Origin: Rhizaria sp. SCN 62-66 | Taxonomy: Eukaryota > Rhizaria, unplaced | Direction of reading: 5' to 3' | Assembly: GCA_001724265.1 (NCBI GenBank) | Contig: MEDY01000279.1 | Coordinates: 1-41,020, forward strand | Length of the DNA stretch: 41,020 nucleotides | Part shown: positions 21,787 through 30,911 of the stretch, one piece after another | Position numbering within the stretch: the first letter of the stretch is position 1 | How the letters are laid out: every line of letters begins with the position of its first letter | Program-made: the position numbers and the translations under genes | The notes under the pieces: model-generated | What the model was told of the DNA's origin: nothing | The model's input: the letters and a program-made list of their open reading frames with translations, nothing else | Databases searched by the model: none

Positions 21787-23694
21787 TCATTTCTTCGTCC
21801 TCCGCGTCTGCTCCTTGTCCAGAATCGCGTCAAACATGCCCGCTTTTCGCTCCAGAGCGAGGATCTCGCGGTCCAAATCGTCCAGAACGACCACATTTGA
21901 CGGGATCATCGTGTCCGTAAGTCGCGCTGCAGACTCGACCTTGCCGTTGCCACCACTGCCACTGCCGCCGCCGCCCGCGCTCTTGGTGTTCCTGCCCTTG
22001 GCGCCGGCGCCTGTCGCGCTCTTGCTACCGCCGCTGCCGCTGAGGCCCTTGTTCGCGCCGACGGGGGCCAATCGCGCGGGCTGCTGCTGCTGTTGCTTTT
22101 GAGGTGGCAAACGCCGGGCGCCCATCGTGTTGCTTGTGCCGCCACCCGCCGCACCCTGCGCCGCGCCGCCCGCGGCCGCGGCCGCGCCGGCGTCGGCGTC
22201 GGGCTTGAGCAGCGCACGTAGCGACCGGGAGGGTGAGAGCGACCGCGTGCTGGCGCTGTGCACCAGGTAAGGGTTGTCGTCGCGGGAGAGCTCGTTGTAC
22301 CCGAAGCCGGGCTCCACCACGCGTGCGAAGTGCGGGTCCGGGTACGGGTGCTGCGGCGGCCACAAAATGAAGCACAACATAGAGTGAACGAATATGAGAT
22401 GGCGATGCGGACGTCGAAGACAAGTCAACATAAGGAAAAAAAAGAAGAAATTGTTCGCAAAAAACGCTGCATGAACAATACAATTAATCGTACCTGATAA
22501 GTCCCACTCGACAGCAAAGCCTGCTGCGAGGATGACTGTCCCAGAGGCGGCAACGACGCCGGCACAGGTCCCTGTTTCTGCTGCTGTTGGAGCGGCGCGG
22601 TGCCATTAAAAACGTTTCCGTTCGCCGCGCTATTAAATTGCTGTTGTTGTTGCTGCTGTTGCTGTTGCTGCTGTTGGGACAGCTGACCGCTCATGAGCTC
22701 GGCCGTGACCTGGGCCTTGAACGCGCGCCGCACAGCGGGATCTGCGAAGCGCGAAGCGGCGACCGAAGGCGCGGGCGCGAAGGCCGCGGCGCGCGGGTGG
22801 TGCAGCATCTTGCTCGCCGCGCTCGCGCTTGCGGCCGCACGGGAGTACGACTCGCGGTCGCTCAGCGCACCCACACCGACCGTGGATGACCCGCCGGGGA
22901 CGCCGCCCGCGCCACCGGAGGGCCGCCGCGGGGAGAGCGCGTCGGAGTCACCCGCGCCGCTGCTTCCGCCGCCGCCGGAGAGGTTGTGGCGCGTGTATAC
23001 CGTCTGCATGCGCGCCTGCGACAGCGTCACGCCGTGCCCACCGACGCTGCCATTGCCGCGGGCGCTGCTGCCGTCGGGGGACGCCGAGGACGTCGTGTGC
23101 AAGAGTCTGCCGTCGAGGCTCGGCGGCGGGCGCGGGCGCGAGGCACTCGCAGGGCTGGCAACACTGCCTGTGCCGCTGCTGTTGTTGCCAAACGACTGCG
23201 ACAGGGTCATGGCCGCGTAGGCCTGCGCGTGTGACTGCGAGTCTCCGGGCGCGCGCTGCACCGCGCGCGACGGGTGCGAGTGGTGCGGCGTAAAGCGCCC
23301 GGGCGACAGAGCCAGCGGCGGGTGGTGCGCCGGCAGCGCGCTCGAGTGGTACTTGTCGCCGGCAGCACCACTGGCACCGCCCGAACCACCGGCCGAGTGC
23401 GCGGGGTCGGCGTCGCGGTAGCTGTGCTCGTCGCCGCGCGCGTCGCCGTGGGCAGCAGAGTGCTCGCGCAGCGTCTGCAGGTGTTGGAGAGTCCGCACGC
23501 CGTCAGTGGCCTGGTGCCAGGCGAGCTTGGGCTGGTATGCGTGCTCGCCGACCGTCACGCTGGCCTCGTGCGACGCCGCCGCCGCCACAACGTAGGGCGC
23601 GGCCGCCTGGGACAGAGCCTCGCGAGACGACACGGGAGGACGCGCGGCGCCGCCCCCGTCTTCGTCACCGCCACCGTCACCATACGACTGTTGC

Positions 23695-23726
<32 letters not shown>

Positions 23727-24347
23727 CTGTTGCTGCTGCATTGCTTGCTGCTGGGGCACGCGGGCGATGTGGCTGGGTGGGGGGATGAGCGAGCCGACGA
23801 CGTCAAACTTGATGCGGATGCCGGGGCGAACCGCGGGCTCGCCCTGGTCGTCAACGCCGTAGTCCTCCGCAGACGCAGTGTAAGGGTCGCTCGAGTTGAT
23901 ATTGCTCGATGACTCGTTGCCGTTGGAGGCGTGAGAGTTGTTGTTGCTTCTAGAGTTCCTAACTGTGTTGTTGTCGTTGTTTCTCGAAGCAGAACGCGCT
24001 GTAGCTTCATCGTCGGCAGGCAGGGACAAGTCATTGTTGCTGCTAGGGTCCCCCTTGGTTTGCTTCTGCTGGTCAGGGACAGACGTCACGGAGCCGTCCT
24101 GATGCAGCATCGTTGAGTCCTCTTCTTCAACAGTAGAAAAGCCGAGGTGGTCCGTGCCGGCCGCGCGCTGCTGCTTGCCGGCGCCGGTGTTGGCCACCGA
24201 CGAGGCGAGCGACGGGGCCGAACGGGTGGGAAGGTCCTCTTCGTCCGAGTCGGTGTCACCGGGGGCGGGGAACCACGAGAAGAGGCGCTCCTGCTCGTAT
24301 GGAACGTCAATGCGCTTTGCCATACCCTCGGGCCAGTCGTTAGACAT
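21787..24347 (-). CDS. PolyQ-rich disordered protein, unknown function (2 exons)
   Basis: Exon 1 (24347-22494, 618 codons) and exon 2 (22350-21787, ending in TGA) join in phase 0 to give 805 residues. The start is ATG 24345-24347 (MSNDWPEGMAKRIDVPYEQE); a TTG three codons upstream is not needed. The N-terminal ~40 residues are non-repetitive and may be the most conserved part. Gln tracts occur at residues ~204-220 (17 Q) and ~558-570 (13 Q). Between them lie Ser/Gly/Ala/Pro-rich stretches. A non-repetitive island at ~175-200 (GIRIKFDVVGSLIPPPSHIA) precedes the first tract. The splice joins GTYQ to HPYPDPHFARVVEPGFGYNE, an aromatic-rich island. The C-terminus ends in a short helical, charged segment (VVVLDDLDREILALERKAG) and RRTKK. 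There are no membrane segments. I recognise no family; the composition suits a regulatory or scaffold protein, but that is only inference. Confidence 0.8.
22351..22493 (-). other. Intron of the polyQ gene (143 bp)
   Basis: The donor GTACGA follows CAG in phase 0 and the acceptor GCCGCCGCAG precedes CACCCG in phase 0. The intron is T-rich (TTTCTTCTTTTTTTTCC) and contains in-frame stops. Splicing joins two protein-like segments. Confidence 0.85.
22638..22676 (-). repeat. CAG/CAA tract encoding 13 Gln
   Basis: A mixed CAG/CAA tract in exon 1 of the polyQ gene. The interruptions by CAA reduce slippage compared with a pure repeat. Confidence 0.8.
23688..23738 (-). repeat. CAG/CAA tract encoding 17 Gln
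   Basis: A mixed CAG/CAA tract in exon 1 of the polyQ gene, preceded by QQQAM in the protein. Confidence 0.8.
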
Positions 24348-24793
24348 CGTGGACAAGAAGGGGATAAGCGGCTAAGGCGGGGGCGCGCGGCCAGAGCAGT
24401 TCTTGAGTGCTAGAACGAGAGGACTCACGAATAAAGAGTCTGCCTGTTGTGAAACGAAGAACTGGAAGGTTTAAAGATAGAAAACGGCGTGTTAGTGTTA
24501 TTTGGGTTAGGTTCATTCACAAAATCCCAGATAACGGATTTCCGATATTGATACGATCCCAGCAAATCCGGCAGTCTTGACCTCATCGCCACAGCTGTTG
24601 TAACGGTCGCCGAGCTCAACCGCAGCGCCCACCGACATAATGTCATTTCAAGTCTATAGATAGAGCATTCTAAGCATAACAGGTCGTAACTTGAAACTAT
24701 AGTTTGTATTTCAATTCAATAAACAGTTGGGTCAATATAATACTTTCATGGTTCTTGTTTACACAGCCAATGCGGTGGTTTTGTGTTAGCGGT
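24348..24793. other. AT-rich intergenic region between tandem minus-strand genes
   Basis: This 446-bp spacer holds the promoter of the polyQ gene and the 3' flank of the TFIIF alpha gene. It is AT-rich from about 24420. A ~32-bp segment at 24553-24584 resembles one at 27154-27184. I found no canonical poly(A) signal for the TFIIF alpha transcript and no RNA gene. Confidence 0.45.
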
Positions 24794-26514
24794 TCAGATG
24801 TTAGGCAGCAATGTGTAGAGCTTCTTCTGCTTGCCCGCCTCATCAACCCGCGTCGTCGACGCCGTGGTCTTGCTCATCAGCGCCTTGATGATCGTGCGTA
24901 CCTCGTCGCTGGCATTCTTGGGGTTGAACGGGTGCAGCAGCTCGCGCAGCAGGTCCGCACCGACTATCTCGGCCGACGGGTACTTTGCGGCGAACACCGC
25001 CTTGACAGACGCCACCGTCACCGCGCGCCCATTCACGTGCACCACCCCACCCACCACAACGGCCTCCGCGCCCGCGCCGCCCGCGGGGGCCGCCGAGCCG
25101 CCCGTAGCAGTGAGTGAGAGCCGCAGCGGGGCGTCTGCGCCGCCGCCGGCCGCGTCGGCGGCCCTGGAGCTGGGGCGCGCGCGCTTGGCCGTGTGGGTGA
25201 TCGCGTTCTCACTGTTGGCGCTCGCGGCGGCGATCGCGGCCGCAAGGGCGTTGCCGCCAGCGGACGCACTCGAGCGCGCGATGCCCATGCCCGCGTACGC
25301 CGCGGGCGCGGCACTGGTGGTCGCGGCGGCAGGGGCGGCGGCGGCGGCGGCGGCGGCGGCGGCCGCGTCGTCGTCGTCCTCGTCGTCCTCGTCGTCCTCG
25401 TCGTCCTCGGCCGCGGCCGCAGCGGCAGCCGCGGCCTCGGTGTCGGCGTCGGCGGTGTCGAGCGCTGCGAAGCCTTCTTCGCGGAGCGCCAGGAGCCGCG
25501 CAAGCTCGGCCTTGTCGCTTGTCTTGCCGAGTAGCGATGACTTGAAGTTGGCCTCCCCCTAAGCACGCATGAGGACAAGATGTAGACGTAAACGGGAAGG
25601 ATTATTACATGTACGAGTGAAAAATTACGTTTGAACAAGATTAGCTATTGAGAAAATTCATGATATACTTATTCCATATCATTTTCAAAAACTCATAGGA
25701 TCAGAGCCACATTAAACACATGACTTGATCAAGGATTACATGTGCGCGCATTTCTCATTTCGCGGCGTACCTGGTCATCAAAGGTCTCGAAGTCGTCGGC
25801 GTTCTCCTCATCCGCAGCCTCGTCGTCGTCAGCCTCGCGCGCGTACTCAAGCTCCTCCGCGAGCTGCCGCGGCTTCCGCGCCCCGAAGCCCTTCTTGGCC
25901 CCCGCCTTCTTACTATCGCCCGCGGGCGCGCCGCCATCGGTGCCGTCGGCCGCAGCGTTGCGGCGGCGCGTGAAGGACATGTCGAGCAGCGACACGCGCT
26001 CTGTGTTTGCGGCCTCCTCCTCGGCCTTGAGGCGCACCTGCTCCAGCCGCTTGTCGTTCTGCCGCGCGGCCTCGGTCTCGCGGAAGCGCTCCGCCTCGGC
26101 CACGGTCGCAAAGCGGTCCTGCGCGGCCACGCGCGTAAGCGAAAGGAACTGGGGCGGCGTCGCGTAGTAGCTGTTGGTGCGCGCGTCGTACGAAAAGAGC
26201 CAGTAGTGGCCGAAGTCGGGCTTCTCGAGCATGCCGTTGTAGCGCGTCCCGGTGCCCCTGTCCGTGAGCTCCCACGCGCGTGAGCCCACGCCGGTGGTCT
26301 CCAGCCGCGCGTTGGCGGCCACCGCGGCGGCCGCGGCAGCGCGGCGCGTGATGGCGTCGGGCGCGCGCGTGAAGGACGCGAGCCCCGCTGGGGGCTGCAG
26401 CGTCAGCTGCGCCGAGAGGTCGCGGGCGTTGATAACCTTGGCGAGCAGCGGCGTGCCGGGAGGCAGCGGCCCGTTCACGGGCGCGTTGCAGTAGACGGGG
26501 ATGCGGATGCTCAT
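24794..26514 (-). CDS. GTF2F1: Transcription initiation factor IIF subunit alpha (RAP74-like), 2 exons
   Basis: TFIIF alpha pairs with TFIIF beta, binds RNA polymerase II and stabilises the preinitiation complex. Exon 1 (26514-25771) and exon 2 (25558-24794, TGA) join in phase 0 to 502 residues, close to human RAP74 (517). The start is ATG 26512-26514; no ATG lies upstream in frame. The protein opens with MSIRIPVY, comparable to the VRVP start of RAP74. Residues ~78-135 match the dimerisation core: RAWELTDRGTGTRYNG, then FGHYWLFSYD, then an aromatic/Pro strand and a helix rich in Glu and Arg. The middle is charged and disordered, with an acidic run (residues ~299-312) and an Ala run. Residues ~420-502 match the C-terminal winged helix that binds the phosphatase FCP1 in animals: VTVASVKAVF, ADLLRELL, VRTIIKALM and KKLYTLLPN. 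The order charged linker then winged helix is diagnostic; sequence identity is low. Confidence 0.8.
25367..25408 (-). repeat. GAG-GAC-GAC microsatellite in TFIIF alpha
   Basis: Fourteen codons of GAG and GAC in a regular E-D-D pattern encode the acidic run of the linker, followed directly by a GCC/GCG run encoding about ten Ala. The near-perfect nucleotide repeat suggests slippage growth. Confidence 0.8.
25559..25770 (-). other. Intron of the TFIIF alpha gene (212 bp)
   Basis: The donor GTACGC follows GATGACCAG in phase 0. The acceptor GCTTAG follows a pyrimidine-rich stretch and precedes GGGGAGGCC in phase 0. Unspliced, exon 1 would stop at TGA 25729-25731 and the winged helix would be lost. 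The acceptor TAG happens to be in frame with exon 2. Confidence 0.85.
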
Positions 26515-27536
26515 CGGGCGCGCGACGCCTGTTGCGAGGGCGTGGGCGAGTGGGGACGACGCCGAGGAGGAAGCTTGCGACGAGAAGCGTGTTGCTTTTT
26601 GATCAAAGTAGTTGGGAGCGAGAGGACTGTGCTTAGAGGAAAGCAACGCAAAGAAAACGATGGGCAACAGTCGTAGATGTGTAAATGTAATGCTATGAAG
26701 CTTTGAGAATGTGCGTGTAGATCATGACAGAGACAGAGACATATACTTAGTAGTGGATTAAGTATCAGAGCCGTTGCTCATCGGCAAGACCCACTCAGGA
26801 TAGGAACACTGTTTCGCGGGGAAATCGAATAGCCACCAAATACTACTGAGATCAAAAACCACGAGAAAGCATACATAGTGCTACATTTACATATACATCG
26901 TGTAGTCTATGAGTTTTCATTCCGCCGGTTGGATGTCTTTGTTTGGTGGTTGGTGTAATTCTTACTGGACCGAAAAATTTGTTGGGTAACAAAAGCTGTA
27001 TGTGGTCAGACTTGACCCCAGCATTCAAGACAAGATATCATTGTATATTATGTTTTTTAGTACATATCTCAAGGTCTACTTTTACGAAAGGTTGCGTTGC
27101 ATGTGTTTTGTGCATTTAAAGTCAGCTTGCTACGGTGTCGGAGGATTATGGAGACAATCCAGGGAATCCAGCAGTCTCGTCCTCTGGCGAACAAAACAAG
27201 CTTCATGTTCAAAGCTGTACCACTGACACTTTAAGTCGCATTTCTTTCATGTCAAAATATGAGCTGCAGTGGTATTACATGTTCGGTGTATGCAGTCCGC
27301 TCTGTACTTGATCAGTACTCATTCAATATCGCAGGGTCCTATGCACTTATCGACCATTCCCTGCTTTTGCCCGCCTGAGTGCAAAATACTCCCAACGTTG
27401 AATATGAGAAACATATGACCTCGAATCCCCTGATAACTGCACCATGTTGTCAATACCCCTAACATTTTGTATAGTCGTCTGCTGAGTCCTACCTTCTTTA
27501 GGCGTCATCGGCGGTGTTTTCCATCGAAGAAACACC
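26515..27536. other. Divergent intergenic region between TFIIF alpha and the 275-residue protein gene
   Basis: This 1,022-bp spacer contains both promoters. The first ~130 bases left of 26650 are GC-rich and probably the 5' leader of TFIIF alpha; the rest is AT-rich. A perfect 6-bp hairpin with a GGGT loop lies at 26978-26993, and a 5-bp inverted repeat (GTACT/AGTAC) at about 27305-27319. A segment at 27154-27184 resembles 24553-24584. I see no tRNA or snRNA. Confidence 0.45.
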
Positions 27537-28537
27537 ATGAGTCGCTCCCCAAATAGCGGTGACGACTTCCTCACTCTCGGGCTCTCCGCGCTCTCGCTCA
27601 ACAACACCTCCAGCGCGACCAACGAGGACGACAACGACCTCGACGACCGCGGCGACACCGTCGTTGCTGTTCCAGAGAGTAACAGCAACAGCAACGTCCG
27701 CGGCGTGGTCCCTTCGCGGTCGCGTGCCGGACTGCGCACCACGCGCGGGCTAGCCGACCACAGCACGGGCCGCACGCTGGAGCGCAGCAACCTGGGCATG
27801 AGCAAACGCGGCAACAAAGAAGACGGCACCGATGCCGCGCACATCATGTCCTTTGCGGTGACCAACGTCATCCTGGTACTTGACATTGACAACGAGCCGT
27901 TGAGCGAGAGCGAGAAGCGTGAGTTGATCCGGCAGCTCAACGCTGACAGCAATCTGCGCATCAAGTCGCAACGCGGTAACAGGGTGCTCGACGACCGGCG
28001 CGACGCGCGCATTGGCACGGCGCTGAAGCAGGGCCACGCCATCTCGGGCCACTCTACCGTGTTGCGCGCGCGGCAAGCGCTCATCAGCACGAGGTACAAG
28101 ACTTGAAATCAACTGAATAATGCTGGATGATACGCGTGCAAAGTGAACTCTTTGTTTTTGATTGTTTTCACGCTCCAGTCTGGATTCTTTCCGTGTTAAT
28201 TCTTTCCATGTACTCGTTCATCTATCGCACGTGTGTTGCTCTTGTCTCAATTATGTCTTCTCTCAGGGCGATGAGTCACGACGCCGCGCGGATGACCCTT
28301 GCACCCGCACTTGCCAGTCTGGCGATGGTGGACCCCGACACGAAGCAATTCACGACCGTGGGCGCCTGGCTCGACTCCTGGGAGGCGAGCCGGCTCCGCA
28401 GCCCTAAGACGCGCAGCCAGCACAAGAAGGCCGAGGAGGCGAATGCGGCGGCCGCGGCGGCCGCGGCGGCAACTGCTGCTGCCACAGCAGCTGCTGCATT
28501 GGCGCTTGGCAAGGGCCTTGGTCGGCTTGATGCGTGA
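27537..28537 (+). CDS. 275-residue protein of unknown function with Ala-rich C-terminus (2 exons)
   Basis: Exon 1 (27537-28093) and exon 2 (28267-28537, TGA) join in phase 2 through an AGG Arg codon. The start is ATG 27537 (MSRSPNSGDDFLTLGLSALS), the first ATG of the frame. Residues 1-90 are Ser/Asn/Asp/Arg-rich and probably disordered. Residues ~100-185 look folded: AAHIMSFAVTNVILVLDIDN is a hydrophobic strand or helix, then a charged helix SESEKRELIRQLNA, then a basic stretch with RVLDDRRDARIG and STVLRARQALIST. Exon 2 adds SHDAARMTLAPALASLAMVD, TVGAWLDSWEASRLRSPKTR and an Ala run of about 30 residues. There is no signal peptide. I recognise no family. Read unspliced, exon 1 would end five residues after the donor at TGA and exon 2 would be orphaned behind a hydrophobic, AT-rich leader that is better explained as intron. 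Confidence 0.75.
28094..28266 (+). other. Intron of the 275-residue protein gene (173 bp)
   Basis: The donor GTACAA follows CACGAG and the acceptor TCTTCTCTCAG follows a long T-rich tract containing TTGCTCTTGTCTC. Both boundaries are phase 2. The segment is AT-rich compared with both flanking exons. Confidence 0.85.
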
Positions 28538-29147
28538 TCGCTATCGCATCAAACGTTACATCCGTAACAGTTGGGCAACTTGTTACAAGAGTTGCAGCAA
28601 CACTTCATGAAAGGAGCTCTCAGTGGATGAAGTTTACTGTAATAGCACGCATAATTGAACCGCGTGGCTCATTGAAATGATGAGACAAACCTCATTGGTT
28701 TGGTGCTTTAATGGTACTGTGAGTGTGGCTCGAGGCTTGCAATGATGGTGCATACTGAAGATTGGTTTTTAAGACTGGTTTTATATAATTAAATCGATAG
28801 TTACATAGCTCAAATATAAATTTTGTCGTATATTTCCGATATAGGTATGATGGTACATAATTATTTTGTAATAATACAAATGATGCACATGCTTTCTAAG
28901 TTAAAACTCGGTTTTCACAAGCTCCGACAGCGTACCCGAAAACGGTTCTGGTTCGGCCACCAGTGAGCGAAACGGACAGACAAAACATGCCGTGGGTCGC
29001 TTGCGATTGATCGTCAAATACGTTTTTAGCTGTTCTTCAAAATAATATGCTTGATTTTACGTGCCATACTTCTTTTTCCAACTCGGTCTTTGCGACTATA
29101 GCCCACACAACCCTTCGTTTAGGAGCCACTTCTGTCGAGGCAGAATC
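28538..29147. other. AT-rich intergenic region between tandem plus-strand genes
   Basis: This 610-bp spacer holds the 3' flank of the 275-residue protein gene and the promoter and leader of the CCDC177-like gene. An ATTAAA variant poly(A) signal lies near 28786. A GC-richer block at about 28920-29010 may be promoter sequence. No RNA gene was seen. Confidence 0.45.
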
Positions 29148-30862
29148 ATGGAGTCCCCTGCGTCTCTCACGCGCGCGGCGGACGCCAGCCGTCTCGAAGA
29201 TGATTTGTTTGATGATGATAACGGAGAAGTTGGTGAACTGCAAACCATCACGCCGCCGACAGCCTCTCCGAGTCTAAATCCCGCTGCAGCAGGTCTCCCC
29301 GGCATCATGTCAACTGCTTCCCTTCCAGGCGTTGTTGCCGCCACCGCCAACACTCCTGCCCAAGCGGGGCAATCTTCTGACGCGCGCGATTCTGGAGTGT
29401 TTGTGCTTGACGCTTCACCGTCTGCATCCATGCTGAATACTGCGCCGTCAGCCTCATACCTTGGTCCGCAGACGCACTCCGCAGCCGCTGTGACCCCTGT
29501 TTCCGCAGCTGCTCCAAGCACCAACGAGACCGCCGCCGCAACTAAGCCTGCTGTCACAGATGCCACACCCACTTACACGGCACCTGCTGAGCAAACTGTT
29601 GGTGTTCCTGCTGATGCTGAGCATGTTGCACAGACTTCAGAGCCCATGCAGGCCTCGCACGACGCTCTTGCTGCTTTAGACGCTGTTCCAGCTGCCACTC
29701 CTGCGGCATCGTTGGAGCCCGCTGATGTCGCTTCTGCGCCCACAACCAATGTATCCGGTGCTACCGTTGTTGACGCGTCCAATACTGCTGCAGCTCCGGC
29801 CACTGACACTGCGAAGCCTGTGCCAACGGGAGCCACACCCGGTGCGGCAACAACAACGACTAAATCGACAACTACTGAAGCGAAGACAGAGGCACATTCT
29901 GGCGTAGCTGCGACGGTTCACACTGGCACCGCGAAGCCGCAGCCTGAGTCTGACCCGAACTTCGACTTCGACTCTGACATCGAGCCTGACTCTGCAGACA
30001 CTGAGACGAAGACTTCAACCAAGACAGACGCCACCGCAGCAAAGCCAGCACAGCCCCAACCGGCGCACACTGACGCTGACGCACAGTCGCCGTCCGACTT
30101 GCAACGGCCGTCGCAACCCCAGGCGCACCCTGTATTGGGGTTACTGTCAAAGCTTGCCGCCTCTGCCGCGGTGCTGACGCCTACCCCACCCGCGGGCCCT
30201 GCGCCTGGCGCCTCCGCCCCCCCTCGACTGGCGCCTTCCGCTGCCGCGCCCGCTGCACCCGCATCCGCTGCACCCGCATCCGCTGCGCCCGCGCCCGCCG
30301 CGGCCTCACCGGCCGCGCCCGCGCCGGTCCGGCCGCCCCCCTCAGCGGCAGCGCCGGCCCGGCCGGCACCGACTGCCACTGCGGATGCACTGTCTGATGC
30401 CGCGACTGCAGCTCTTGCGGCTGGCACTGCGTCTCCCGCTGCTGCTGCGACGACGACTACGACTGCGACTACACCAACCGAGACTGCATCGGCACCGACT
30501 AAGACGGCAGCGGCCCCTGCTGCGGCGAGTCCTGCAGCGGCGGGCCCTGTGGCGGCTGCCCCCGCGAAACCCGCGCCGACGGCCGCGGCCCCTGCTCGGC
30601 CGCCGCCTGGACGCACTGCGCCGATCCCGGCAGGCGACAGTTCTAGCACGGCGGACTCGAATCGCAGTGTAAGTGTTGGCAGCAGCAACGCGCCGGCTAG
30701 CTCTACCGCTATAGCAGACAATTCAGCGAGTGCCGGTGCAACCAACAGTAATCCCAACGCGAGGCCGGCAGCGACGACTGCCGCTGCACCGGCGCGTGCG
30801 GCGCCCACGCGCGCGCCGCCTGCTTCCGCTCCCGCTGCGGTTGCGAGTCCACCTGCGCAGAC

Positions 30863-30911
<49 letters not shown>

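Noticed and set aside
25559-25561. A fourth in-frame TAG, just before TFIIF alpha exon 2
   Set aside because: It is the acceptor of a well-supported intron: a pyrimidine-rich tract precedes it, a GTACGC donor at 25770 matches its phase, and splicing joins the two halves of a known protein.
24794-26667. Two independent genes instead of TFIIF alpha
   Set aside because: The downstream part has no good start, its frame continues upstream to a splice acceptor, and the joined product has the domain order and length of RAP74.
28127-28266. Hydrophobic N-terminal leader of a separate 136-residue protein
   Set aside because: The stretch is AT-rich, ends in TCTTCTCTCAG and is better read as the intron of the 275-residue protein gene.
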